In this document: piece by piece, positions 19,528 to 28,197 of the stretch | Position numbering within the stretch: the first letter of the stretch is position 1 | Layout of the letters: each line of letters begins with the position of its first letter | Assembly (NCBI GenBank): GCA_964436305.1 | Contig: CAYTCI010000001.1 | Location: 117,000-180,999, forward strand | Source: JAKPUX01 sp964436305 | GTDB lineage: Bacteria; Zhuqueibacterota; Zhuqueibacteria; Residuimicrobiales; Residuimicrobiaceae | Reading direction: 5' to 3' | DNA length: 64,000 nt | Notes under the pieces: generated by a model | The model's input: only the letters and a program-made list of their open reading frames with translations | Told to the model about the DNA's origin: nothing | Databases searched by the model: none | Translations under genes and position numbers: made by a program

Positions 19528-20337
19528 ATGCAATCACTGGAGCGGGAACAGCTGGAGGCCATCGCCGCGGCGCGGGCCGCCGCCGGCATATTGATGCGCC
19601 ACTTTGGTGCGATTCAACGGGAGCAGATCGATCTCAAGGGGGCCGCCGATTACGTCACCTTTGTCGACAAGAGCTCCGAACAGCTGATCATCGACCGGCT
19701 CAGCCGCGCTTTTCCCGGGCATACCTTTTATGCCGAGGAATCGAGCCGGGCGGCGGGCGGGGGCTGCCGCTGGATCATCGATCCCCTCGACGGCACCACC
19801 AATTATATCCACGCCATTCCGGTCTTCTCGATCTCGATCGCACTTGAGGTGGAGGGGGAGATCCGGTTCGGCCTGGTGCTGGATCCGGTGCACGATGAAC
19901 TCTTTTTAGCGCACAAGGGCGGCGGGGCCTCGTGCAACGGTGCGGCGATCACGGTCTCGGCCACCGCGGAACCCGCGCGAAGCCTGCTGGCGACGGGATT
20001 TCCCTTCAAGCAGAAAGAAAAGCTGGAGGTCTATCTTGAGGCCTTTCGCGCGCTCTTTCTGCAGGTCAGTGGGGTCCGGCGCCTCGGATCGGCCGCCCTC
20101 GATCTTTGCTATGTGGCCTGCGGCCGCTTCGAGGGCTATTGGGAGCTGGGTCTCTCGCCCTGGGATGCGGCAGCGGCTAGCCTGATCCTGACCGAAGCGG
20201 GCGGCCGGTTCAGCGATTTTAACGGCGGCGACGGGGCGGTCTGGAGCGGGAATATGGTGGCGTCCAACGGGCTGCTGCATGAGATGATGCTGCAGGTGAC
20301 CCGCCGCCATCTTGTACCGCTGGTCGCAGGAGCCTGA
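19528..20337 (+). CDS. Inositol monophosphatase family protein
   Basis: 269 residues. Metal and substrate motifs are intact: AEES near residue 69, the IDPLDGTTNYIH motif near residues 84-95, GSAALDLCYVA and the C-terminal WDAAAASLILTEAGG. The family hydrolyses inositol phosphates or related sugar phosphates with Mg2+; some members act on fructose-1,6-bisphosphate or PAP. Substrate choice cannot be read from sequence. It follows mutS2 by about 40 bp and is followed within 3 bp by a small gene. Confidence 0.93.
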   Translation: MQSLEREQLEAIAAARAAAGILMRHFGAIQREQIDLKGAADYVTFVDKSSEQLIIDRLSRAFPGHTFYAEESSRAAGGGCRWIIDPLDGTTNYIHAIPVFSISIALEVEGEIRFGLVLDPVHDELFLAHKGGGASCNGAAITVSATAEPARSLLATGFPFKQKEKLEVYLEAFRALFLQVSGVRRLGSAALDLCYVACGRFEGYWELGLSPWDAAAASLILTEAGGRFSDFNGGDGAVWSGNMVASNGLLHEMMLQVTRRHLVPLVAGA

Positions 20338-20340
20338 GGC

Positions 20341-20787
20341 GTGCGCCGCTCGCATCGCATCCTGGTGCTGCTGCTGGCGATGGCCGGGATGATCTGGTAT
20401 GGCCAGACGGGCAATCCGGCGATCACCCTGAAGGCGTGTCTGAATGATCCGGAGCGGTATGACGGCCAGCGCGTCATTCTCGCCACTGAGGTGACGGTGG
20501 TGCGAACCTGGCCGGACAGTCTGTGGATCCGGCAAATGGGGCGACTCTGCACGGTCATCGGGCCACCCGGCACGGCGCAGCCGGGCGATTATCTCAGCCT
20601 GGTCGCCATCTTCCGCGCCCCCGCCCGGCTGGAGCTGGAGCAACTACATCCCGCCAAGGGCCGCCGCGCCAAAATCCTCTGGTCGGCCTGGCCACCGCTG
20701 GTCCTGGCCGGATTCTGGCTGGCCACCTATCGTTTCAGGTTCAGCACCCTCTGCTGGGAGGAGCGCCGATCATGCCGGACCTGGTGA
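20341..20787 (+). CDS. Hypothetical membrane protein with OB-like domain
   Basis: 148 residues with a GTG start 3 bp after the phosphatase gene. An N-terminal hydrophobic helix (ILVLLLAMAGMIWYG) is followed by a short beta-rich stretch (YDGQRVILATEVTVVRTWPDSLWIRQMG) resembling an OB-fold nucleic-acid-binding-like module, then a second helix (PPLVLAGFWLATYRF). I know no family name. It overlaps the next gene by 16 bp, consistent with a co-translated pair. Confidence 0.65.
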   Translation: MRRSHRILVLLLAMAGMIWYGQTGNPAITLKACLNDPERYDGQRVILATEVTVVRTWPDSLWIRQMGRLCTVIGPPGTAQPGDYLSLVAIFRAPARLELEQLHPAKGRRAKILWSAWPPLVLAGFWLATYRFRFSTLCWEERRSCRTW

Positions 20788-21239
20788 CTCACACCTTCGC
20801 CGCCTGGCTGCTGGCCCGGCCCGAGCGCTGGCGCACGGTGCGACTTTTCTTCTTCGCCGGCGCCATTCTGCCCGATATCATCTCCCGCCCTCTCTATATC
20901 CTGCAACCCCGCTTGCAGGGGTATACGGTTGCCCTGCATACCCCGCTCTTTGCGCTCCTCAGTGCGCTGCTGCTCGCCGAATTCGTGACGCCGGCGCTGC
21001 GACGTCCGGCCCGTCTGGCGATCGGTGCCGGGGTGCTCCTCCACTTTACCCTCGATTTTCTGCAGAGCCATCTCGGGGCCGGTTATTACTGGTTTTTTCC
21101 CTTTTCCTGGCAGAGCTTTGAACTGGGATGGTTCTGGCCCGAGGCAACGGTCTCCTGGATCCCGCTCTGGCTGGGCCTCATGCTGATGACCGAGACGCTG
21201 CTCTGGTGGCGCCGGTATCGGCGCCGCTCCGCCGCCTGA
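20772..21239 (+). CDS. YdjM-like membrane-bound metal-dependent hydrolase family protein
   Basis: 155 residues from the ATG at 20772, which overlaps the previous gene. It starts MPDLVTHTFAAWLLARP, has GAILPDIISRP, then HTPLFALLSALLL and LLHFTLDFLQSH. The regularly placed His and Asp in or near four hydrophobic helices match the YdjM/DUF457 family of predicted membrane-bound hydrolases. The substrate is unknown. A longer open frame to 20523 exists, but it runs through the preceding gene and is not supported. Confidence 0.72.
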   Translation: MPDLVTHTFAAWLLARPERWRTVRLFFFAGAILPDIISRPLYILQPRLQGYTVALHTPLFALLSALLLAEFVTPALRRPARLAIGAGVLLHFTLDFLQSHLGAGYYWFFPFSWQSFELGWFWPEATVSWIPLWLGLMLMTETLLWWRRYRRRSAA

Positions 21240-21265
21240 AGCAGGGGTCCGGCTGTCGCTTCGGC

Positions 21266-22318
21266 TTATCCAGCGCCGGGTGTAGCTGCCTGCGCCCTCT
21301 CCCCCTCCCGTTTCAGCCACTCGGCGGCCCGCTCTTTTTTATCCTGCGCACGTCCGGCGACCTCCGCCGCTACCGGGCAGGTGACCACCTGCCGGTACCA
21401 TTCGATCGCTTGCGCCTTCTCCCCGAGGGCATCGCAGCATTGGGCGATTTTCCAGAGGATGACCAGTTCGTTGTAGCCGTTGCTATGCGCCGCGCTGCGC
21501 GTCACGCCCAACAGGGTCGTATAGCTTGCAAGCGCGGCCGCCCAATCCGCCTCGAGAAACTGGGCTTCAGCCAGCGGCCACAGGAAGAAACGGCTTGTGG
21601 GGTAGCGTGCCAGGCCGAGACGGGCGTAGGCGATCGACCGGCCGTATTGCTTCTCGCGGATATAGATCCAGCAGAGGTTGGACCAGGCGGAGGCAGGGGA
21701 GAAGCGGGTGCATTCGCTGGCGCGCTGGATGTTGGCGATGCCTTCACGCCGCCGGTCCGGGAAGAAGGGCAGCCAGGAAAAATGGAGGGTGACGCGGCTG
21801 CGCCAGTACTGCCAGGTGCCGATGCCGAGACGGGCGTCGCAGCAGGTGCTGTCCTGCTTGAGCAGGGGCTCGAGGTAGTCGAGGGCCGACTGGATGGCGC
21901 GATAGGCGGGCCAGTATTTCCCCTCGCGGCTTAGTTGGGCGCTCTTGTAGGCGTAGGCGGCGCCCGCATAGAATTGGGCATCGGGATCGCGAGGCTGGGC
22001 ACGCAGCAATCGTTTGGCGAGGGCGATGGTGGTATCGATGGACTGATAGAACGAATCGCGCCATTCACCCGATTCAAAATCGAGCATCATCGACTGACAG
22101 ATTGCGGCGCGATAAAAGGGGCCCTCCGGGCGGCCAGGATAGTCGCGGCTGATGCGGTTGAAGAGATCGAGCGCCTGGTCATAGTCATGGGTCACGCCCC
22201 ATTCGATGCCCTGGCGAAGCACCTCTACGTCGGGCGCACCGGCGAAGAGGAGGTGAGGGGCCAGGAGGAGGGCAAGGGCGGCCATCAGTCGGAGCGGCAG
22301 TGGATGAGAGGGGGGCAT
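21266..22318 (-). CDS. Secreted TPR-like repeat protein, unknown function
   Basis: 350 residues. A signal peptide (LRLMAALALLLAPHLLFA) is followed by helical repeats with TPR-like spacing: DYDQALDLFNRISRDYPGRPEGPFYRA, then a repeat with DAQFYAGAAYAYKSAQL, and further copies to the C-terminus (ALGEKAQAIEWYRQVV). Pairs of such helices usually form protein-interaction scaffolds in the periplasm. Similar single proteins are found in FCB genomes; no specific role is known to me. It is preceded by the terminator of the M23 gene. Confidence 0.75.
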   Translation of the reverse strand: MPPSHPLPLRLMAALALLLAPHLLFAGAPDVEVLRQGIEWGVTHDYDQALDLFNRISRDYPGRPEGPFYRAAICQSMMLDFESGEWRDSFYQSIDTTIALAKRLLRAQPRDPDAQFYAGAAYAYKSAQLSREGKYWPAYRAIQSALDYLEPLLKQDSTCCDARLGIGTWQYWRSRVTLHFSWLPFFPDRRREGIANIQRASECTRFSPASAWSNLCWIYIREKQYGRSIAYARLGLARYPTSRFFLWPLAEAQFLEADWAAALASYTTLLGVTRSAAHSNGYNELVILWKIAQCCDALGEKAQAIEWYRQVVTCPVAAEVAGRAQDKKERAAEWLKREGERAQAATPGAG

Positions 22319-22330
22319 AGGACTCCGGGC

Positions 22331-22361
22331 AAAAAAAAAGCCTGTCCGATCGACAGGCTTT
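22331..22361 (-). terminator. Intrinsic terminator of the M23 peptidase gene
   Basis: GCCTGTC (22340-22346) pairs with GACAGGC (22352-22358); read on the minus strand it is followed by nine T (complement of 22331-22339). It lies 18 bp after the M23 stop. Confidence 0.8.
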
Positions 22362-22378
22362 GTAACACACAGGCTGGA

Positions 22379-23302
22379 TCAGTCCATGATGTACTGGAAA
22401 GGATCCACGGGTTTGCCGTTGACCACCACCTCGTAATGGAGGTGGGGACCGGTAGAGCGACCGGTGTCGCCGACGCGGCCGATCACCGTATATCGGCTGA
22501 CGGTCTGGCCGACCTTGACCGCAATGGATTCGAGATGGGCGTAGCGGGTGAGGCGCCCATAACCATGATCGATCAGCACATATTTGCCATAATCATGGTT
22601 GGGCCGGTAGCTGGTGACCACCTCAATCACCCGGCCGTCGGCGCTGGCATACACTTCGGTGCCGCGGGGGGCAGAAAAATCGACACCTTCGTGATGTTTG
22701 AACCGGTCGATGAAAGGATCGAGCCGGTAGCCGAATTTATCCGTGACTCTTCCTCCGCCCAATGGCCTGATGGAGGGGGTTTGTTTCAGCCGCCGCAGGT
22801 TACCAAAATACTCCTTCATGATCTCCTGGCGGCTCTCCACGGCCAATTCCGCACGTTGCGAGAGGTTGTCCAGCAGGGTCTTCATTTGGAAAGCCTGCTG
22901 GTTGACGTTGCCGGATCCGTAGGTCAGGTCGATCGCTGCAGCGTTGACATTTCCACCAACCCCCATCTTCTTGATATCGCTGTTGATGGCGGGCAGGTCG
23001 ACAAACACGCGCAGATCATCATCCTGTTTTTCTACGGATTGCAGTTTGGCTTCAAGGCTGCGGACCTGCTTGTTCATGTCCGACAGCAGAGACTGCAAAC
23101 GGCTGTTGCTGCGGCTGAGGCTGGCCATCTGATAATCGCTGTAGAGCAGATTGATCAGAGCGGCGCTGATCACAACCACCAGCACAATCGCGGCGATACC
23201 CAACGCAATCAACCCGACGATTCTTTTCCAGCCTAAACTGATTTCCTTAAGTTCCGTACCCCCCAAAGAGAAATAGAGAAGCTTCAATTGTTTGTTGCTC
23301 AT
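22379..23302 (-). CDS. M23 family metallopeptidase with membrane anchor and coiled coil
   Basis: 307 residues. A transmembrane helix near residues 30-52 (VGLIALGIAAIVLVVVISAA) leads to a coiled coil (SLSRSNSRLQSLLSDMNKQV). The C-terminal LytM/M23 domain has FKHHEGVDFSAPRGTEVYA, with the first zinc His and Asp, and the HLHYEVVVNG motif with the second His pair. These enzymes cut peptidoglycan cross-links; here the active site appears complete. The domain order resembles envelope-shaping DipM/NlpD-like peptidases. It is a single gene with its own promoter and terminator. Confidence 0.9.
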   Translation of the reverse strand: MSNKQLKLLYFSLGGTELKEISLGWKRIVGLIALGIAAIVLVVVISAALINLLYSDYQMASLSRSNSRLQSLLSDMNKQVRSLEAKLQSVEKQDDDLRVFVDLPAINSDIKKMGVGGNVNAAAIDLTYGSGNVNQQAFQMKTLLDNLSQRAELAVESRQEIMKEYFGNLRRLKQTPSIRPLGGGRVTDKFGYRLDPFIDRFKHHEGVDFSAPRGTEVYASADGRVIEVVTSYRPNHDYGKYVLIDHGYGRLTRYAHLESIAVKVGQTVSRYTVIGRVGDTGRSTGPHLHYEVVVNGKPVDPFQYIMD

Positions 23303-23400
23303 TCCTATTTCCTTTGGTTAAGTGATGGATTCTCCTATTCTTGGCAGCCTGAACGATTTAGAGATCTCCTGCATGGGAATAAAGATGGAGGGTAATATAA

Positions 23401-23429
23401 TAATGTACAAATCGCAAAGAAAATAGTCA
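23401..23429 (-). promoter_or_regulatory. Promoter for the M23 peptidase gene
   Basis: On the minus strand, TTGACT (complement of 23424-23429) and TACATT (complement of 23401-23406) are separated by 17 bp, about 100 bp before the M23 start. Confidence 0.5.
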
Positions 23430-23478
23430 AGCAAAAATTGCTTCCTGAATTGTAACTCTTTGATATATATGGAGATCT

Positions 23479-24339
23479 TTAGCCCAAATACTTGCGGAGC
23501 AGGTTGCTGCGGGAGTTATGGCGCAGGCGGCGGAGGGCTTTTTCCTTGATCTGGCGGACGCGTTCGCGGGTAAGGACGAAGCGCTGGCCAATCTCTTCGA
23601 GGGTGAGGGGGTGTTCCATGCCGAGGCCGAAATAGAGGCGGATGACCTCAGCCTCGCGGGTTTCGAGGGAGGCGAGGGCGCGTTCGATCTCGATGCGCAG
23701 GGATTCGGCCTGCAGCTGCGAGTCGGGCGCGGGCATCTCATAATCCTCGATGACGTCCATCAGCTTGTTCTCCTCCTCTTCGTCGATCGGGGCGTCGAGG
23801 GAGAGCTGCTTGCTGGTGTTGCTCATCAGGTCGGAGATGTCCGCCGGGCTCATGTCCATCTCTTCGGCCAGCTCTTCGTTGGTTGGCTCGCGTTCGTATT
23901 CCTGTTCGAGCGAAGAAAAGAGCTTCTCGATCTTGTTGAGGGCGCCGATGCGGTTGAGCGGGATACGGACGATACGGGACTGTTCGGCCAGAGCCTGCAG
24001 GATGGATTGGCGGATCCACCAGACGGCATAGGAGATGAACTTGAAGCCGCGGCTTTCGTCAAAGCGGGTGGCCGCCTTGAGCAGGCCGAGGTTGCCTTCA
24101 TTGATGAGATCGCCGAGGGAGAGTCCCTGGTTCTGATACTGTTTGGCGACGCTGACGACGAAACGGAGATTGGACTTGGTGAGGAGTTCGAGCGCTTCCT
24201 GGTCGCCGGAGCGGATACGGCCCGCCAGTTCGATCTCCTCACCGGCGGTCAGGAGGGGAATCTCGTTGATTTCGCGCAAATAGCGGTCGAGGGAGTCCTC
24301 GACGTTCGCGATCTGAAATAGCATCCCTGTCCCTGCCAA
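23479..24339 (-). CDS. rpoD: RNA polymerase primary-type sigma factor (RpoD/SigA family, short form)
   Basis: 286 residues. Regions 1.2 and 2 are clear: DSLDRYLREINEIPLLTAGEE, LRFVVSVAKQYQNQGLSLGDLI and FDESRGFKFISYAVWWIRQSI (regions 2.3-2.4). Region 3 follows, and region 4.2 has LTLEEIGQRFVLTRERVRQIKEKAL. The acidic region 1.1 of proteobacterial RpoD is absent, as in Bacteroidota-type housekeeping sigma factors. It may therefore be the main sigma factor, but a paralogue elsewhere cannot be excluded. The annotated start at 24339 lacks a strong nearby GGAGG and reads ATG only as ATGCTATTTC at 24324-like positions, so the true start may be MLFQIANVED, five residues in. Confidence 0.92.
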   Translation of the reverse strand: MAGTGMLFQIANVEDSLDRYLREINEIPLLTAGEEIELAGRIRSGDQEALELLTKSNLRFVVSVAKQYQNQGLSLGDLINEGNLGLLKAATRFDESRGFKFISYAVWWIRQSILQALAEQSRIVRIPLNRIGALNKIEKLFSSLEQEYEREPTNEELAEEMDMSPADISDLMSNTSKQLSLDAPIDEEEENKLMDVIEDYEMPAPDSQLQAESLRIEIERALASLETREAEVIRLYFGLGMEHPLTLEEIGQRFVLTRERVRQIKEKALRRLRHNSRSNLLRKYLG

Positions 24340-24388
24340 TCTTCACTCCCCGGGTTTCAGAACTTGGCTCCTGCGGGCTTGTCGCGCT

Positions 24389-24417
24389 AATATAAGGAAA
24401 GCGGGACTCTTTGTCAA
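24389..24417 (-). promoter_or_regulatory. Consensus promoter of the sigma factor gene
   Basis: On the minus strand, TTGACA (complement of 24412-24417), a 17-bp spacer and TATATT (complement of 24389-24394): a near-perfect sigma-70-type promoter about 50 bp upstream of the gene. Confidence 0.7.
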
Positions 24418-24480
24418 GGTTTGATTTCTCCGGGAGGGGGTAATTGCCGCCCTGTTAAAAAGCCGGCCTGCAGAAAAGAA

Positions 24481-24508
24481 TTGACTTTGACAGAAATCTT
24501 TGTATATT
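24481..24508 (+). promoter_or_regulatory. Promoter of the small secreted FN3-like protein gene
   Basis: TTGACT and TATATT separated by 16 bp, 42 bp before the ATG at 24551, in an AT-rich intergenic region divergent from the sigma factor promoter. Confidence 0.5.
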
Positions 24509-24550
24509 ATAAATGTGAGCTTTCCGCACCTTCATTATCAGGACAGGGGT

Positions 24551-24967
24551 ATGCCTCGACTTGCCGCAACGTTGATTGCTGTCGCGCTGATCTTGCTCAA
24601 CTCGCTCCTTTTTGCGGGCGCCATTATCTCCTCTTTCCAGGGCGAAGCAGGCTATAATCAGGTTGAAATCAAATGGATCGTCGCTGCCGAAAACAATCTC
24701 CGCAGCTATCAGCTGCTGCGTTCTCTGGATAACCGCGAATTCGAGACCATTGCCGTCCTCGATGCGAAAAAGCTCGAGAGCGGTGAAAAAACCTATACCT
24801 ACCTCGACAAAAGCGTCTTCAAGGAAAACAATCACGAATTCTATTACAAGCTGCGCCTGGTCAACGAAGACGGCTCCACCACCGAATACGACAAGGTTCT
24901 GCGCCTGATGCCGCAAATCTCCTCAGCCCGGCAGACCTGGGGCAGCATCAAGGCGATGTTTCGTTGA
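24551..24967 (+). CDS. Small secreted FN3-like protein
   Basis: 138 residues from the ATG at 24551; the in-frame ATG at 24500 lies within the promoter region and is unlikely. A signal peptide (PRLAATLIAVALILLNSLLFAG) precedes a single beta-sandwich-like domain: GYNQVEIKWIVAAENNLRSYQLLRSLDN, then FYYKLRLVNEDGSTTEYDKV, the pattern of fibronectin type III domains in FCB surface proteins. It has no sorting domain, so it may be periplasmic or secreted by itself. An intrinsic terminator follows within 20 bp, making it a one-gene unit. The function is unknown. Confidence 0.8.
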   Translation: MPRLAATLIAVALILLNSLLFAGAIISSFQGEAGYNQVEIKWIVAAENNLRSYQLLRSLDNREFETIAVLDAKKLESGEKTYTYLDKSVFKENNHEFYYKLRLVNEDGSTTEYDKVLRLMPQISSARQTWGSIKAMFR

Positions 24968-24986
24968 GACGGCAGTGATTTTACAG

Positions 24987-25011
24987 GCCCGGAATTCCGG
25001 GCTTTTTTTTT
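24987..25011 (+). terminator. Intrinsic terminator after the FN3-like gene
   Basis: GCCCGG-AATT-CCGGGC (24987-25002) followed by nine T. Confidence 0.85.
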
Positions 25012-25033
25012 GCCCCCCGCCCTGGCGCCGCGC

Positions 25034-25942
25034 TCAGCCGCCTATCCGCTGGCGTTTGCCAAGATACTGCAGCAGCGCCCCTTCGAACGAGTTCCCCGTG
25101 TCCATCAGGACATAATCGATGCGGTTTTCACGGCACTGACGCCGCAGGGTTTCAATGTGGCCGGCCATCAGGCGGCGATAATCGCCCCGGATATGCCAGG
25201 GCTGGGTCGTCATGCTCTCGCCGCTTTCGAGATCGATAAAGTGACCCTCCTGCCTGAAATCGAAGGTGCGCTCGAGCGGGTCGAGGAGGTGAAATACGAT
25301 GACCTCATGGTGGTTATGGCGGAAATGTTTGAGCCCCGAGATGATATGCTGCGGTTCATCGAGCAGGTCCGAAAAGAGGAGGATCAGACCACGGCGGTGG
25401 ATGCGCTCGGCCATCTGGTGCAGCGTCTGGGCGACATCGGTCGTGGCTGAAGGGGCGGTGTTCTGCATCTCCTGCAGCAGCAGGTTCAGGTAGCTCGAGA
25501 TCGAGCGCGGCGGCAGGTAGCGGCGGATGATCTGGTCGAAGGTGACCAGTCCGACGGCGTCGCGCTGGCCGATCATGAGGTAGGCAAGGGCAGCCGCCAG
25601 CCAGGTGGCATACTGCAGCTTGCTGACCGCACCCGATCCGTACCCCATCGAGGCCGAGGCATCGAGCAGGAGGTAGGCCTTTAGATTGGTCTCCTCCTCG
25701 TACTCCTTGAGATAATAGCGGTGGGTCTTGGCGTAGACCTTCCAGTCGATGTGGCGGATATCGTCGCCGGGCATGTAAGGGCGGTGTTCGGCGAATTCGA
25801 CGCTGAAGCCGTGGTACGGGCTGCGATGGAGCCCGGTGATAAAACCCTCGACAACGAGCCGGGCGACGAGGTTCAGATTGTGCAGCTTGGAGACGGTCGC
25901 CGGCTCGAGGAACTGCCGGTAGTTGGTCGCGGCGGCGGTCAT
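25034..25942 (-). CDS. DUF58 domain protein
   Basis: 302 residues. It contains the DUF58 signature HRSPYHGFSVEFAEHRPYMPGDDIRHIDWKVYAKT followed by a vWA-like segment with LLLDASASMGYG (MIDAS-like DxSxS). It partners with the MoxR-type ATPase encoded 3 bp upstream on the same strand; such pairs act in maturation or assembly of protein complexes and in stress tolerance. The usual neighbouring BatA-E vWA/TPR genes are absent here, since the next gene is a convergent unrelated one. Confidence 0.93.
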   Translation of the reverse strand: MTAAATNYRQFLEPATVSKLHNLNLVARLVVEGFITGLHRSPYHGFSVEFAEHRPYMPGDDIRHIDWKVYAKTHRYYLKEYEEETNLKAYLLLDASASMGYGSGAVSKLQYATWLAAALAYLMIGQRDAVGLVTFDQIIRRYLPPRSISSYLNLLLQEMQNTAPSATTDVAQTLHQMAERIHRRGLILLFSDLLDEPQHIISGLKHFRHNHHEVIVFHLLDPLERTFDFRQEGHFIDLESGESMTTQPWHIRGDYRRLMAGHIETLRRQCRENRIDYVLMDTGNSFEGALLQYLGKRQRIGG

Positions 25943-25945
25943 GGA

Positions 25946-26944
<999 letters not shown>

Positions 26945-27147
26945 GCCGCCTCCGCGAAAAGGGTTTCTGCTTTTGCACAACATACGCAAATCCGCGGCAA
27001 AAATCAACCGCCGCGATCGTCCTTTTATAACCGGCCAATACAGTTTGTTGTTCCGGATTGCGGAAAAGATTGGAAAATTGCTCAAGAAGGAGTAATTTAG
27101 GAGCGTAAAACAAGGCCCCTCCTGCGGGAGCGGACCGTCAGGAGATC

Positions 27148-28182
27148 ATGAAAACCAACCTTGTCGGCATGAGCCGCGCCGATCTGCAGGCCTTTGCGCT
27201 AGCGATCGGGGAGAAACCTTTCCGCGGCCGGCAGCTCTTCAGCTGGATCTATGCCAAACATACCGCCGATTTTGCGGAGATGAGCGACCTGGCCAAGGCC
27301 ACCCGCCTGAGACTGGCGCAAGAGGCGGAGCTGGGCTGGCTCAACCTGGAACAGAAGGCGGTCTCGGCCGCCAGCGGCTCGGTCAAATATCTCTTCCGGC
27401 TGGGTGACGGCGCCCTCATCGAATCGGTCTACATTCCCGAGGCCGGGCGGCGGACGCTCTGCATCTCCTCGCAGGTGGGCTGTGCCCTCGGCTGCACCTT
27501 TTGTGCCACCGGCGCCCTGGGCTTCAAACGCAGCCTGACGACCGGCGAGATCGTCGATCAGGTGCTGCAGACCACCCGGGATACCGGCGCCCCGCCGACC
27601 AATATCGTCTTCATGGGCATGGGCGAGCCGATGGTCAACTATGAGGCGGCCATGGCGGCCGCGGCCTTGCTCAACGACGCCGAAGGCCTCGCCATTGGCC
27701 ACCGCCATATCGTAATCTCCACGGTCGGAATCCCCCCGGCGATCCTGCGCTACACCGATGAGGGACAGCCTTTCCGCCTCGCCATCTCGCTGCACTCGGC
27801 CATCGACGCCAAACGGCGCCAGATCGTCCCGATCGCCCGGCGCCATCCCCTGCCCGAATTGCTCAATGCGGTCAAGTACTATGCCAAAAAATCACGCCGC
27901 CGCCCGACCTTCGAGTATGTCCTCCTCGCCGGATTCAACGATGGCGAGGAGGATGCTGCCGCCCTGCGCCGGCTGGCGGCCGAGGTGCCCTGCAAGGTCA
28001 ACCTGATCCCCTACAATCCGGCGCTCGCCGGCTTCCGTCGGCCCGATGACGGCGCGGTGGAGCGCTTCGCCGCCTGGCTGGCGCCGCTGCATGCCCCGGT
28101 TTCGGTGCGCTGGAGCAAGGGGACCGATATCGAGGCGGCCTGCGGACAGCTGGCCGGCAAGGCCTCTTCCCACCAAACGTAA
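27148..28182 (+). CDS. rlmN: 23S rRNA (adenine-2503-C2) methyltransferase
   Basis: 344 residues. The radical SAM motif CALGCTFC (C-x3-C-x2-C) is followed by ATGALGF and the GMGEPMVNY box. The second catalytic cysteine lies in the C-terminal VRWSKGTDIEAACGQL. RlmN methylates A2503 in the ribosomal peptidyl-transferase centre and some tRNAs. The downstream hydrolase gene follows by 15 bp and may be co-transcribed. No strong promoter is obvious in the short region upstream. Confidence 0.97.
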   Translation: MKTNLVGMSRADLQAFALAIGEKPFRGRQLFSWIYAKHTADFAEMSDLAKATRLRLAQEAELGWLNLEQKAVSAASGSVKYLFRLGDGALIESVYIPEAGRRTLCISSQVGCALGCTFCATGALGFKRSLTTGEIVDQVLQTTRDTGAPPTNIVFMGMGEPMVNYEAAMAAAALLNDAEGLAIGHRHIVISTVGIPPAILRYTDEGQPFRLAISLHSAIDAKRRQIVPIARRHPLPELLNAVKYYAKKSRRRPTFEYVLLAGFNDGEEDAAALRRLAAEVPCKVNLIPYNPALAGFRRPDDGAVERFAAWLAPLHAPVSVRWSKGTDIEAACGQLAGKASSHQT

Positions 28183-28197
28183 TCCCGGAGGAAATCC

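Noticed and set aside
20523..20771. N-terminal extension of the YdjM-like gene
   Set aside because: It is the second frame of the preceding gene, without hydrophobic character; the ATG at 20772 is better.
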